DNA of 64,000 bases from an uncultured Pelosinus sp. (GTDB lineage: Bacteria > Bacillota > Negativicutes > Sporomusales > Acetonemataceae), in contig UQPB01000005.1 in NCBI GenBank assembly GCA_900542835.1, forward strand, positions 1-64,000, written 5' to 3'. The translations under genes and the position numbers were made by a program. Below, piece by piece: positions 32,814 through 41,455 of the stretch (positions are counted from its first letter, which is position 1; every line of letters begins with the position of its first letter). Under the pieces are notes generated by a model, which worked only from the letters and a program-made list of their open reading frames with translations, had not been told where the DNA came from and searched no databases.

Positions 32814-34226
32814 ATGATAGCAAAAGAAATTGTACAGCAAATCCGCGAAATCGTTGGTCAGGAAAATGTGCTGGATTCAGAGCTGGATCGTTTTGGCTAT
32901 TCGTATGATGCATCATTCGTTCCACTGTTTCCTCCCCATCTTCCCGATCTGGCGGTCAGGCCTCGCACAACCGGCGAAGTATCCGCGATCATGAAGCTTG
33001 CCAACACGCACCGTATTCCGGTCACGGCGCGGGGAACCGGCAGCGGCCGTACCGGCGGCTCGATTCCGCTGCAGGGAGGCATTTCACTTTGCCTTGACCG
33101 CATGACAAGCATTCTGGAGCTGGATGAAAAAAACATGATGATAACCGTCGAGGCCGGCGTCCGAACCGGCGACATCTATAGTTTTTGCGCCCAGAAAGGC
33201 TTGTTTTATCCGCCCGATCCCGCCAGTTTTAAATATTCGACTATTGGCGGCAACATTGCCGAAAATGCCGGCGGCATGCGCGCGGTGAAGTACGGTGTCA
33301 CCCATAACTTCATTATGGGCCTGGAAGTTGTGCTGGCAGACGGGAGCATCATTAATACCGGCGGCAAATCGATCAAGAACGTAACCGGCTACAATCTGAC
33401 GCAATTAATCGTCGGTTCCGAAGGCACGCTGGCGATTGTCACTAAAGCGATTTTGAGGCTGCTGCCGATGCCTAAGCACCGCAACACCCTGCTGCTGATG
33501 TTTTCAACGCTTGATGGCGCCTGTGATACGATTCATCAGCTACTGCAGGCAGGCGTTACCCCTGCGGCGGCCGAGCTGATGGATAGAACCTGTCTGGATG
33601 CAATCGCCCAAAACCGCCGCTTTGACTTTCCGGCTACAGCGCAAGCCTGTATTATCACCGAGGTTGACGGCGCGGAGGAATCCGAACTGCGTGCGCAGGC
33701 GGAACAGATCGAAGCGATTGCTGTCGCCAACGGCGCTGTCGAACTGCGGGTTGCCAAAACCGCCGCCGAGGCGGACAGCCTGTGGGGGATTCGCCGGGCG
33801 CTAAGCCCTGCTGTCGGCGCGCTGGCACCCGACCGTGTCAGTGAGGATATTTCCGTACCGCGCAATGAGTTTCCCGAAATCGTGCGCCGCATCAGCAAGA
33901 TCGTTGCCAAACACGAGCTGGCTTTTGCCGTATACGGCCATGCCGGCGACGGTAATCTGCATCCTTCCATTTTGTGCGATATGTCCGATCCCCAGCAGGC
34001 GAAACGGGTTCACCGCGCAGTTGACGAAATGTTCGCCGCTACGCTTGAGTTGGGGGGAACCTTGTCCGGCGAACACGGCATCGGCATGACCAAGCAGCAG
34101 TATCTGAAAGACGCGCTTGGCGAAGCCGGCGTTGCTGTGTTGCAGGCAATTAAGAAAGCGCTTGATCCCAACGGTATTCTCAATCCGGGGAAAATGTGGC
34201 TGGAGGAGGATTTGGCTCATGACTGA
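32814..34226 (+). CDS. glcD: FAD-linked 2-hydroxyacid oxidase (GlcD/D-LDH family)
   Basis: 470 aa FAD enzyme oxidising glycolate, D-lactate or a related 2-hydroxyacid. The PCMH-type FAD domain has 'ARGTGSGRTGGSIPLQGG' (~72-88), 'TIGGNIAENAGGMRAVKYG' and 'GSEGTLAIVTKAILRL'; the C-terminal domain carries 'YGHAGDGNLHPSI' (~375) and 'LGGTLSGEHGIGMTKQQYL'. These fit GlcD and electron-bifurcating D-lactate dehydrogenases; no EtfAB genes adjoin it, so bifurcation is not supported here. ATG 32814 follows TGGAGGTCTGTCG. It overlaps the Fe-S subunit by 8 bp. Confidence 0.9.
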   Translation: MIAKEIVQQIREIVGQENVLDSELDRFGYSYDASFVPLFPPHLPDLAVRPRTTGEVSAIMKLANTHRIPVTARGTGSGRTGGSIPLQGGISLCLDRMTSILELDEKNMMITVEAGVRTGDIYSFCAQKGLFYPPDPASFKYSTIGGNIAENAGGMRAVKYGVTHNFIMGLEVVLADGSIINTGGKSIKNVTGYNLTQLIVGSEGTLAIVTKAILRLLPMPKHRNTLLLMFSTLDGACDTIHQLLQAGVTPAAAELMDRTCLDAIAQNRRFDFPATAQACIITEVDGAEESELRAQAEQIEAIAVANGAVELRVAKTAAEADSLWGIRRALSPAVGALAPDRVSEDISVPRNEFPEIVRRISKIVAKHELAFAVYGHAGDGNLHPSILCDMSDPQQAKRVHRAVDEMFAATLELGGTLSGEHGIGMTKQQYLKDALGEAGVAVLQAIKKALDPNGILNPGKMWLEEDLAHD

Positions 34227-35316
34227 CAGCAAACAACAGCTCTTGGCGAAAATCCATGACATTGCCAGTAAATGCGACCGCTGCGGCTCCTGTCTGCTGG
34301 TGTGTCCCGTCTATGCGGTTAACAGCAAAGAGGCCTGCGGTGCGCGGGGCATGGTGAACGCAGCCCGCGCCCTGGTGAAGGGCGATATTGCACCGGCGGC
34401 AGCGATCCGGAAGTCGGTGGATTTCTGCCTGCTCTGCGGCGCCTGTATCGACGTCTGCGCCAGCAAAGTAAATGTGCCGGAGGTTATGCTAAAAACCAGA
34501 CAGCTGTTAGCAGGCCTTTCACCCCAAGACGTGACACTCAGCGAGCCGGAAACGGCCGCGTGCGAGCAGGCGTTCACCGCTTTATGCCGAATTAATGCCG
34601 GTCTCGCGGCGGAGGAACCGGCGTCTGGCCGCCAGGCAGCCTACTTTTTCTGCCATCACAGCCGGCTGGGGCCGCTGGATAATGCGGTCAACACGCTTAA
34701 GCTGCTGCATGCCGTCGCAGACATAGAGCTGGTGAATAATGAATGGGCCGGACTGGCGGCGCTGGCCAGCGGCCATGTGGAGCAATTTACCGACAGCCTC
34801 AAGCAAAATATTCTGCTGTATCAGGAAGCCGAGACTATTGTCTCCGACTGTGCCTGTTGCAGTGATACACTGAAGAAGGCGGCTGCCTATCTTAGCGACG
34901 ACCCGGACTGGCGCGAACTGGCAGCCGATTTCAGCGGCAAAATTGTCCCGCTCAGCGATTACCTGACTCAAGCCGGTTATATGCCACGGCCGCACACCGG
35001 CACAGTAACTTATCATGACCCCTGTCATCTGGGCCGGCTGCAGGGCCTGAAAGCACCGCCGCGCGACCTGCTAAAAGCAGGCGGCGCTTATACAGAAATG
35101 GCGGCAGCGGATTCCTGTTGCGGCGGCCCCTGTATGTTCCCGGCGGATTACCCGGAAGCCAGCGCGGCACTACTGGAGAAAAAACGGCAAAACATTGAGA
35201 ATAGCGGCGCCACTACTGTTGCCACCGAATGCTACGATTGCCTGACACAGTTGCAGAAAGCCGCCGCCAAAAGCGGCGGCAAGTTCCGGGCGGTGCATAT
35301 CAGCGAAATCCTTTAA
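34219..35316 (+). CDS. glcF: (Fe-S)-binding oxidase subunit (GlcF-like)
   Basis: 365 aa partner of GlcD that passes electrons onward. Two [4Fe-4S] ferredoxin motifs, CDRCGSCLLVCP (~18) and CLLCGACIDVCA (~70), then CCG-type regions: 'CACCSD' and 'CHLGRLQG...DSCCGGPCM' (~270-305), the latter the canonical cysteine-rich CCG. ATG 34219 is inside the glcD end (ATGACTGA) and behind GGAGGAGG, so the pair is coupled. Substrate specificity cannot be resolved from sequence; a lactate permease is not present. Confidence 0.88.
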   Translation: MTDSKQQLLAKIHDIASKCDRCGSCLLVCPVYAVNSKEACGARGMVNAARALVKGDIAPAAAIRKSVDFCLLCGACIDVCASKVNVPEVMLKTRQLLAGLSPQDVTLSEPETAACEQAFTALCRINAGLAAEEPASGRQAAYFFCHHSRLGPLDNAVNTLKLLHAVADIELVNNEWAGLAALASGHVEQFTDSLKQNILLYQEAETIVSDCACCSDTLKKAAAYLSDDPDWRELAADFSGKIVPLSDYLTQAGYMPRPHTGTVTYHDPCHLGRLQGLKAPPRDLLKAGGAYTEMAAADSCCGGPCMFPADYPEASAALLEKKRQNIENSGATTVATECYDCLTQLQKAAAKSGGKFRAVHISEIL

Positions 35317-35360
35317 TCCGCTGACGGCGGCAATACCAGGCAAGGGCTGCCTGCTCCAAC

Positions 35361-35405
35361 AAAAAACTGCTTTGCCGCCTGCGAGCGACAAAGCAGTTTT
35401 TTTAT
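35361..35405. terminator. Terminator between glcF and the ABC ATPase gene
   Basis: AAAAAACTGCTTTG (35361-35374) pairs with 35389-35402, 14-nt loop, T-run on both strands; bidirectional for the convergent genes. Confidence 0.88.
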
Positions 35406-35419
35406 TGAGGAACCTCAGA

Positions 35420-36175
35420 TCAATTGCAGACCCGTGATAAAAACGCCTTTGTCCGCGGATCTCGCGGCTGATTAAAGATAACCCCGGGCGCGCCTTCCTC
35501 GACAATAATGCCGTTCTCCACATAGATAATCCGCGTCGCCACCTCGCGAGCAAAAGCGATCTCGTGGGTGACAATCAGCATCGTCAGCCCCTCGGCTGCC
35601 AGTTCGCGCATAACCGCCAGCACTTCACCGACCATTTGCGTATCAAGCGCGGAGGTCGGCTCATCCATCAGCAGTACCTGGGGCTGAATCGCCAGAGCCC
35701 GCGCAATTGCCACCCGCTGCTTCTGCCCACCCGATAACTGCCGCGGCTTGGCATTAATATACTGGGCCATGCCGACCTTTTCCAGAAAGCGCAGCGCCGT
35801 CTGGCGGGCCGTTTCCTGATCCTGTTTCAGCACTTTAACCAGGCCAATCATGCAGTTTTCCAGAACAGTCATATTATTAAACAGGTTAAACTGCTGAAAC
35901 ACCATGCCTACTTTTGTCCGGTACAGGGTCAACCCCTGCTGCTGCTCGACAATGTTGCGCTGATCATAGATAATCTCGCCGGACGTCGGCTCCTCCAGCA
36001 GGTTGATGCAGCGCAGCAGCGTCGACTTACCGGAACCGGAGGCGCCGATAATGCAGATAACATCGCCCTGAAAGACATCAAAGCTGATACCCTTTAAGAT
36101 TTCCCGCTGACCGAAGTATTTGACTAAATTTTTAATGCCGAGAATCGGCTGCTGCCCGGCTTTTGTATTATCCAT
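35420..36175 (-). CDS. Polar amino-acid ABC transporter ATPase
   Basis: 251 aa nucleotide-binding subunit of the GlnQ/HisP type. Walker A GASGSGKST, signature LSGGQKQRVAIARAL, Walker B VLLMDEPTSALD, H-loop VTHE. Third gene of the operon after the binding protein and permease; it starts 2 nt after the permease stop with only a weak GGCGAGAG site, so translation is probably coupled. Powers uptake of an amino acid from the periplasm. Confidence 0.92.
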   Translation of the reverse strand: MDNTKAGQQPILGIKNLVKYFGQREILKGISFDVFQGDVICIIGASGSGKSTLLRCINLLEEPTSGEIIYDQRNIVEQQQGLTLYRTKVGMVFQQFNLFNNMTVLENCMIGLVKVLKQDQETARQTALRFLEKVGMAQYINAKPRQLSGGQKQRVAIARALAIQPQVLLMDEPTSALDTQMVGEVLAVMRELAAEGLTMLIVTHEIAFAREVATRIIYVENGIIVEEGAPGVIFNQPRDPRTKAFLSRVCN

Positions 36176-36177
36176 AG

Positions 36178-36975
36178 TTAGCTCTCGCCTTTCTTTGAAG
36201 TAAACGGACCGCAGGGATCAGCCAAGGGATCATAGGAGACCAGCGCATAATTGTCCGGTCCGTCCATTCGTTTCTCTATCCACAGCAATAACCGCGACAC
36301 CGTAAACGTCATAATAAAGTAGATCGCGCAGGTAATAAAAAACACTTCAAAATAGCGATAATAAGCGCCGGCGGCTGATTTGGACAAAAAATACAGTTCG
36401 GTTACCGAAATGACATTAAGAACCGAGGTATCCTTGATATTAATAATCAGATTGTTGCCGATCTGGGGCATGATGTTACGCAGCGCCTGCGGCAGAATAA
36501 CATAGGCCATCAGTTGAAAATGGTTCATGCCAATCGCCTTGGCAGCTTCCTTTTGACCCGCATCGATCGACAGGATGCCGCCGCGCACGGTCTCCGCCAT
36601 ATAGGCGCCGGTATTCACCGATACCACTAAAAAGCCGGCAAACAGCGGCGACATATCAATATCATACAATTGCATCGAGCCATAGTACACGACCATTGCC
36701 TGCACAATCATTGGCGTTCCCCGGAACAGTTCGACATAGGCTGCAAGCACAGCCCGGACGCACCGGTTTAAACTGCGTTTCAGCCAGTTATCCTTGGGAT
36801 TAGCGGGAATCGTCTGCAATATCCCGACAACCAGGCCAATCGCACAGCCGATAGCCGTACCGGCGACAGCCAGCAGCAGGGTAACGGCCGCGCCCTTTAC
36901 AAACAGTACTCCGTATTGCTGCAACAAAAAATATACCCATTCAAAAAAGGTTACCGGCATCGTACTTGTCATCAT
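36178..36975 (-). CDS. Polar amino-acid ABC transporter permease
   Basis: 265 aa HisM/GlnP-type permease with ~5 membrane helices. 'GAAVTLLLAVAGTAIGCAIGL' opens the core; 'VELFRGTPMIVQAMVVYYG' and the EAA loop 'EAAKAIGMNHFQLMAYVILPQALR' are characteristic; 'NNLIINIKDTSVLNVISVTEL' follows. Start at ATG 36975, 5 nt after AGGTGG; a GTG at 36984 is possible. Only one permease gene is present, so it likely forms a homodimer. Confidence 0.9.
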   Translation of the reverse strand: MMTSTMPVTFFEWVYFLLQQYGVLFVKGAAVTLLLAVAGTAIGCAIGLVVGILQTIPANPKDNWLKRSLNRCVRAVLAAYVELFRGTPMIVQAMVVYYGSMQLYDIDMSPLFAGFLVVSVNTGAYMAETVRGGILSIDAGQKEAAKAIGMNHFQLMAYVILPQALRNIMPQIGNNLIINIKDTSVLNVISVTELYFLSKSAAGAYYRYFEVFFITCAIYFIMTFTVSRLLLWIEKRMDGPDNYALVSYDPLADPCGPFTSKKGES

Positions 36976-37042
36976 TCTTGCCACCTTGATCGTTCAATTG
37001 GACAAACCGGGGGGATGGCCGGCGCCATCCCCTCTGTACACA

Positions 37043-37909
37043 TTATTGTTTTGCCAGCGGCTGCTTCTTAATCGCTTCTTCCATCAGCTTGGCACGGTCG
37101 GCTTCTGTCATCGCCGATAAAGCGGTGTTAATTTTCGTCAACAGGTCACCGCTTTTGCCTTTGGCAACCGCAATTCCCATTTCCACATCTTCCTTATTGG
37201 CCTTAAAGCCCTGACCCTCTTTAAAGTCGAGCATGATCAGCCCCGGATTGGCGTAGGCGGCTGCCATGGCGGTCGGCTTATCAGTAGCCAGTACTTCCAC
37301 CTTACCGGATGTCAGTGCAACAATCATGCCGGGAACATTATCAATAGCCGGCTGAATTTTCGCATCGGGAATCTGCTGCAGCAAATCATACCATACAGTA
37401 TTGAGCTGTGAGGTGGCGACAGCGCCTTTAAGAGCCGCAAGCTCCTTGGCGGCGGCAAAGGAGCCGTCCTTTCTCACTAGGGCAACAATATCGGCATTAT
37501 AGTAAACCGAGGAAAAATCCACCGTCTCCTTACGCTTGGCGGTAATGCTCATGCCGGCGATGGCGGCATCAATCTTGCCGGCGTTGACGGCAGGAGCCAG
37601 ACCATCCCATTCGATTTTGTGGATTTCCAGCTCATAGCCCATGGATTCGGCAATTTTCTTGGCGATCATCACATCATAGCCCATGGCATATTCCTGGCTG
37701 CCTTTAATTTTCACCGCGCCGTTATCTGCGCTGGTCTGCGTCCAGTTAAAGGGAGCATAGCCGCATTCCATGCCAACCCGGAACACTTTTTTATCGGCCG
37801 CTTTTTCCGCCGTCTCTTTTTTGTCTCCGGAACAGCCCGCAAGCGCGGCGGCCACTACTAAAATAGCTAAACAAAGGATCATTCTTACCAGAGTCTTGTT
37901 TTTCTTCAT
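37043..37909 (-). CDS. Polar amino-acid ABC transporter binding lipoprotein
   Basis: 288 aa family-3 substrate-binding protein. Lipoprotein signal 1-26 (ILVVAAALAGC), charged linker DKKETAEKAADKK, then 'FRVGMECGYAPFNWTQ', 'YAMGYDVMIAKKIAESMG', 'DAAIAGMSITAKRKETVDF', the usual ligand-binding strands. First gene of the three-gene transporter; start ATG 37909 chosen over TTG 37918. Promoter with TTGACT/TACAAT at 37952-37981. The ligand is probably a basic or polar amino acid. Confidence 0.92.
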   Translation of the reverse strand: MKKNKTLVRMILCLAILVVAAALAGCSGDKKETAEKAADKKVFRVGMECGYAPFNWTQTSADNGAVKIKGSQEYAMGYDVMIAKKIAESMGYELEIHKIEWDGLAPAVNAGKIDAAIAGMSITAKRKETVDFSSVYYNADIVALVRKDGSFAAAKELAALKGAVATSQLNTVWYDLLQQIPDAKIQPAIDNVPGMIVALTSGKVEVLATDKPTAMAAAYANPGLIMLDFKEGQGFKANKEDVEMGIAVAKGKSGDLLTKINTALSAMTEADRAKLMEEAIKKQPLAKQ

Positions 37910-37951
37910 TTCTCCCAACCTTCCCTTTATTCCGGATTAGTAATACCTATA

Positions 37952-37981
37952 ATTGTAACAATGCACCGGAAGAAAAGTCAA
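37952..37981 (-). promoter_or_regulatory. Sigma-A promoter for the amino-acid ABC operon
   Basis: Minus strand TTGACT (37981-37976), 18-bp spacer, TACAAT (37957-37952). Confidence 0.65.
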
Positions 37982-38023
37982 GCTGTATACATTTAACCGT
38001 ATGACAAATAACGCCGTTGCCGG

Positions 38024-38152
38024 CGCGATTCCACGGAGGACACGGAGGCCACAGAGAAAAATGGGTATTTTTTTACAAATACCTATAACCCGCTGTGTCT
38101 GCCGGGGAAAAGGCTTCCCCTCTCTGTGATTTGTGCTGATACGGCTTTCCAT
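38024..38152. repeat. Dispersed intergenic element, copy C
   Basis: Left arm GATTCCACGGAGGACACGG / AGGCCACAGAG, AT-rich middle with the hairpin GGGTATTT...AAATACC, and a right arm CCCCTCTCTGTGATTTG. The arms are imperfectly inverted. Part of a 327-bp gene-free stretch (37910-38236) between the ABC operon promoter and thiC. Confidence 0.6.
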
Positions 38153-38236
38153 AAAAGGAAAAACAATGATGAATCAGAAATAGCCATCGTGAATTTGCGG
38201 AATTCAGCCAGCTATTGCTCCAGGCAGTCGGCGATT

Positions 38237-39538
38237 TTACAGAATACTGACATCTTCACCATTTAGAATTTTTTTCATATTCCGCATCGGACACATTTTG
38301 CCGCACATGGTGCAGCTGTCCTCACACTCAGGCGCGGACTGCTCGCGGTAGCGCCGCGCTTTCTCCGGATCGATCGCCAGCGCCAACATGCGGGGAAAGT
38401 CTACGTCGGCGCGGGCAGCGCTCATTTGATTATCCCACTCACGGGCACCGGCAATCCCCTTGGCAATGTCGGCGGCATGGGCGGCGATGCGGGCGGCGAT
38501 AATTCCCTCTTTCATATCATCCAAATCGGGCAGCCGAAGATGCTCGGCCGGGGTTACGAAGCAGAGAAAGTCGGCACCGCTGGCTGCGGCAATTGCACCG
38601 CCGATTGCACTTGTTATATGGTCGTAGCCGGGAGCTATGTCGGTCACCAGCGGTCCCAGAACATAGAAAGGCGCTCCGTGGCACAATTTTTTCTCCAGCA
38701 GCATATTGGCGGCAATCTCATTCATCGCCATATGCCCCGGGCCTTCAATCATTACCTGGACATTTCTCTCCCAGGCCCGCTTTGTCAACTCACCCAGCGT
38801 AATCAATTCCTCAATCTGGGCCGGATCGGTTGAATCGTTAATTGAGCCGGGCCGGCAGGCGTCTCCGAGGCTGATGGTGACATCATAACGCTCGCAAATA
38901 TCCAGCAGCCGGTCATAATGTTCATAGAACGGGTTTTCCTGATTGTTCATTTCCATCCAGGCAAACAGCAGAGAGCCGCCGCGGGAGACAATATTCGTCA
39001 GCCGCTTGTTGTTTTTAACCCGGTTGGCAGTCGCCCGGTTCATTCCGCAGTGGACGGTAATAAAATCGACGCCGTCATTGGCGTGACGCTCCACTACCGA
39101 AAAGAACTCATCAACGCTGATATCCTTGAGCTCCTTGTCAAGCATACCGACAGCGTCATACATCGGCACTGTGCCGATCATCACCGGCGACATCGCAATC
39201 AAGGCCTGACGAAACTCGCGGGTTTTGCCGTAACAGCTTAGATCCATAATCGATTCCGCTTTTAACGCAATTGCCCGTTTCGCTTTTTCCACTTCCAGCG
39301 AAATATCGCAGCAGTCTTTGGAAACACCGAGATTAACGTTAATCTTGGTGCGCAGTCCCTGGCCGACGCCTTCGGGATTAAGACTGCGGTGATTCTTATT
39401 GGCGGGAATAACAACCTTGCCTTCGGCAATTAAACGGCGAAGCTGGTCAGCGTCAATTCCTTCCTTAGCGGCGACAGTCCGCATCTGTTCGGTGACAATG
39501 CCTTTGCGGGCCGCATCCATTTGAGTAGTATAAATCAT
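38237..39538 (-). CDS. thiC: Phosphomethylpyrimidine synthase ThiC
   Basis: 433 aa radical-SAM enzyme turning aminoimidazole ribotide into HMP-phosphate for thiamine. Contains 'VGVS..NVNLGVSKDCCDI'-type core, 'GTVPMYDAVG', 'DFITVHCGMNRA', 'SRGGSLLFAWME', 'EGPGHMAMNEI' and the C-terminal cluster motif C-x2-C-x4-C (CTMCGKMC). Lacks the N-terminal extension of plant/proteobacterial ThiC, as normal for clostridial forms. ATG 39538 behind GGAAGGTGTAAAT. Controlled by the upstream TPP riboswitch; no other thi gene is adjacent. Confidence 0.96.
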   Translation of the reverse strand: MIYTTQMDAARKGIVTEQMRTVAAKEGIDADQLRRLIAEGKVVIPANKNHRSLNPEGVGQGLRTKINVNLGVSKDCCDISLEVEKAKRAIALKAESIMDLSCYGKTREFRQALIAMSPVMIGTVPMYDAVGMLDKELKDISVDEFFSVVERHANDGVDFITVHCGMNRATANRVKNNKRLTNIVSRGGSLLFAWMEMNNQENPFYEHYDRLLDICERYDVTISLGDACRPGSINDSTDPAQIEELITLGELTKRAWERNVQVMIEGPGHMAMNEIAANMLLEKKLCHGAPFYVLGPLVTDIAPGYDHITSAIGGAIAAASGADFLCFVTPAEHLRLPDLDDMKEGIIAARIAAHAADIAKGIAGAREWDNQMSAARADVDFPRMLALAIDPEKARRYREQSAPECEDSCTMCGKMCPMRNMKKILNGEDVSIL

Positions 39539-39599
39539 ATTTACACCTTCCTTTTCCATTGCCGAGCATCCGCATAAGGCGTCGCTGCATCCCCCAAGC

Positions 39600-39629
39600 A
39601 AAAAAGCCTGCCATCGTATGGCAAGCCTT
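39600..39629 (-). terminator. Riboswitch-controlled terminator before thiC
   Basis: 12-bp stem (39629-39618 with 39614-39603, two G-T wobbles), loop ACG, then TTTTTT on the minus strand. It is the expression platform of the TPP riboswitch: high TPP should favour termination. Confidence 0.85.
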
Positions 39630-39636
39630 GTTGGTT

Positions 39637-39717
39637 TTGCTTTCCTACGGTGGTATTAACCACATCAGGTTCGAGGGTTGGAGCTATGCTCCTCTCAGCC
39701 AAACGGCACCCCTAGCG
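39637..39717 (-). ncRNA. TPP (thiamine pyrophosphate) riboswitch
   Basis: Minus-strand sequence contains the full THI-box signatures in order: CTAGGGGTGCC, GGCTGAGAGG, ACCCTCGAACCTGATG, and TTAATACCACCGTAGGAAAGC (split over 39660-39639). The short P3 arm is GGAGC-ATA-GCTCC. Followed by an intrinsic terminator, so control is by transcription attenuation of thiC. Confidence 0.95.
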
Positions 39718-39734
39718 ATTGTTCAGTTATTTCC

Positions 39735-39763
39735 ATTATAGATGAAGTCGCCGTAATTGTAAA
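39735..39763 (-). promoter_or_regulatory. thiC: Sigma-A promoter for the thiC riboswitch mRNA
   Basis: Minus strand TTTACA (39763-39758), 17-bp spacer, TATAAT (39740-39735), about 17 nt before the aptamer. Confidence 0.75.
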
Positions 39764-39814
39764 ACAGTAAAATCCACATCGTCCTGGCCGGAAACCCGGG
39801 GAGACGACAGGAAG

Positions 39815-39950
39815 AACGATTCCACGCAGAAAACAGAGGATGCCCGAGGGGAGAACGGAAAATTAACTATATTCAAATCCCCGGTATCCTCTGTGGAATA
39901 GTCTCTCCGGTCCCTCCGTACAGGCATCCCGCTGTGAATCGTTTCCTGCG
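39815..39950. repeat. Dispersed intergenic element, copy D
   Basis: Left arm CGATTCCACGCAGAAAACAG / AGGATGCCCGAGGGGAGAACGG and right arm TATCCTCTGTGGAATAGTC / TGTGAATCGTTTCCTGCG form an imperfect inverted pair around an AT-rich centre. The rest of the 440-bp gap between thiC and the Liv-type gene holds the TPP riboswitch and its promoter. Confidence 0.65.
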
Positions 39951-39978
39951 TACTATGGCAATATCCTCTGCAGGCTGA

Positions 39979-41136
39979 TTACGGCTTTACACTGGCTTTA
40001 TAGAGCTGCTTACCGTCTTTCAGCTCGATGATTACCGCGCTTTTTACGGCATCGTGGGTTGCATTCAACGTCGTTGCACCGGTAACGGCGGCAAAATCCT
40101 TCGTTGCCGCCAGCGCCTCGCGGATTTTGGCGGCGTCGGTGCTGTTGGCGCGTTTAATCGCGTCAATTAACACACTGGCGGCATCGTAACCGAGTACAGC
40201 TAAAGCGTCCGGCGCCTGGCCGTATTCCTTTTTATAGGCTTCCACAAATGTTTGCGAGGCGGCGCTGGTATCATCAACCGAATAATGATTGGTAAAATAG
40301 GTGTTATTAAGCGCTGCCGCCGTACCGATTTCTACCAGCTTCGGCGAATCCCAGCCGTCGCCGCCGATAATTGGCACAGTAATTCCCAGTTCCCGCGCCT
40401 GTTTGACGATCTTGCCGACTTCCTCATAATAACCGGGAACATAAAGCACCTGAGGAGCAAGCGCTTTTACCTTGGTCAGAATCGTCTTGAAATCCTGGTC
40501 CTTTTGCAGGTACGATTCCTCGGCCGCAATAACACCGCCGCCCTTGACAAACGCTTCCTTGAAAAAGGCCGCCAGTCCTTTGCTGTAGTCGCTGCTGCTA
40601 TCGATCAGAATAACAGCTTTATTAAGCTTCAATGTATTAAGCACAAAGTTGGCGCCGACGGTTCCCTGGAACGGATCAATGAAGCAGACGCGGAATGTAA
40701 AATCCTTGACCTTGCCGCTCTTTTCATCAACCGTGACCTTGGGGTTGGTCGCCCCTACCGCCAGGAACGGCATCTTGCTGGCTTCAGCCACACTGGAAGC
40801 GGCAATTGCGTTGGAACTGGCAAAAATACCAGTCACGGCCACGACTTTATCCTGGGTTACCAGTTTGGTCATTGCATTAACTGATTCGGAAGGCTCGCTT
40901 TTATTATCGGCGATAACCGCTTGAATCTGCTTGCCGAGGACGCCGCCTTTAGCGTTGGCTTCCTTTATTGCCATTTTAGCGCCATTGGCCGACGAAGTAC
41001 CAAAGGTAGCGTTGCCGCCGGTCATTTCATTCAACAGGCCGATTTTTACTCCCTGCGCTTCACTGCCACCGCAGCCGCTTACCGCCAGCACACCAAGCAA
41101 TCCAACCGCCAGCAGCATTTGTTTAAACTGTCTCAT
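39979..41136 (-). CDS. Liv-type amino-acid ABC transporter binding lipoprotein
   Basis: 385 aa family-4 (LivJ/LivK) periplasmic-type receptor. Lipoprotein signal 1-22 (LLGVLAVSGC), then 'VKIGLLNEMTGGNATFGTSSANGAKMA' (read in parts), the classic Leu/Ile/Val-binding N-lobe, 'VVAVTGIFASSNAIAASSVAE' and 'YAALIDAIKRA'-like C-lobe elements. ATG 41136 follows GTGGAGGGGTTAGACTT. No permease or ATPase follows; the next gene downstream is thiC with its own promoter. Expression is preceded by a glycine riboswitch, suggesting that the ligand or its metabolism relates to glycine. Confidence 0.9.
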   Translation of the reverse strand: MRQFKQMLLAVGLLGVLAVSGCGGSEAQGVKIGLLNEMTGGNATFGTSSANGAKMAIKEANAKGGVLGKQIQAVIADNKSEPSESVNAMTKLVTQDKVVAVTGIFASSNAIAASSVAEASKMPFLAVGATNPKVTVDEKSGKVKDFTFRVCFIDPFQGTVGANFVLNTLKLNKAVILIDSSSDYSKGLAAFFKEAFVKGGGVIAAEESYLQKDQDFKTILTKVKALAPQVLYVPGYYEEVGKIVKQARELGITVPIIGGDGWDSPKLVEIGTAAALNNTYFTNHYSVDDTSAASQTFVEAYKKEYGQAPDALAVLGYDAASVLIDAIKRANSTDAAKIREALAATKDFAAVTGATTLNATHDAVKSAVIIELKDGKQLYKASVKP

Positions 41137-41198
41137 AAGTCTAACCCCTCCACGATCAAAATGGTGAATTTCGCGGGAATGCGCCGCCGTAAATAAAA

Positions 41199-41224
41199 AG
41201 AGTCAAATCATACGATTTGACTCT
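41199..41224 (-). terminator. Riboswitch-controlled terminator before the Liv-type gene
   Basis: AGAGTCAAATC-GTAT-GATTTGACTCT (41224-41199), then TTTTTATTT on the minus strand; perfect 11-bp stem between the glycine aptamer and the gene, as in glycine ON-switches. Confidence 0.88.
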
Positions 41225-41271
41225 GAAGAACAATAAAAAAGACGCAATGCAACAATGCATTCACCCGATTG

Positions 41272-41365
41272 CTCTGTCCTTTTGCCTGAGAGTTTCATCG
41301 GCGTCGCCGCCGACTTGCCCCTTCGGCGCCCTGACAAATCAGCTGTCAGGGGCTCTCCAGAGTTC
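41272..41365 (-). ncRNA. Glycine riboswitch (apparently single aptamer)
   Basis: Minus strand shows CTCTGGAGAG, GCGCCGAAGGGGCAAGTC and GAAACTCTCAGGCAAAAGGACAGAG (in parts), the conserved gcvT-element blocks. I can find only one full aptamer; the 5' flank (41366-41400) and 3' flank (41225-41271, hairpin AATGCA/TGCATT) may be 'ghost' remains of a second. Followed by an intrinsic terminator and the Liv-type binding protein gene. Confidence 0.93.
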
Positions 41366-41455
41366 CATCCATCTACGGTAGGGTTAGCCGGCAAGGCTAC
41401 TTTCCCGCAAAATTCACATGGACATCCGTATTAAATTTTTAATACCAATGTGATT

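Noticed and set aside
32814..35316. Electron-bifurcating lactate dehydrogenase complex
   Set aside because: GlcD-like sequence fits but etfA/etfB are absent from both flanks.
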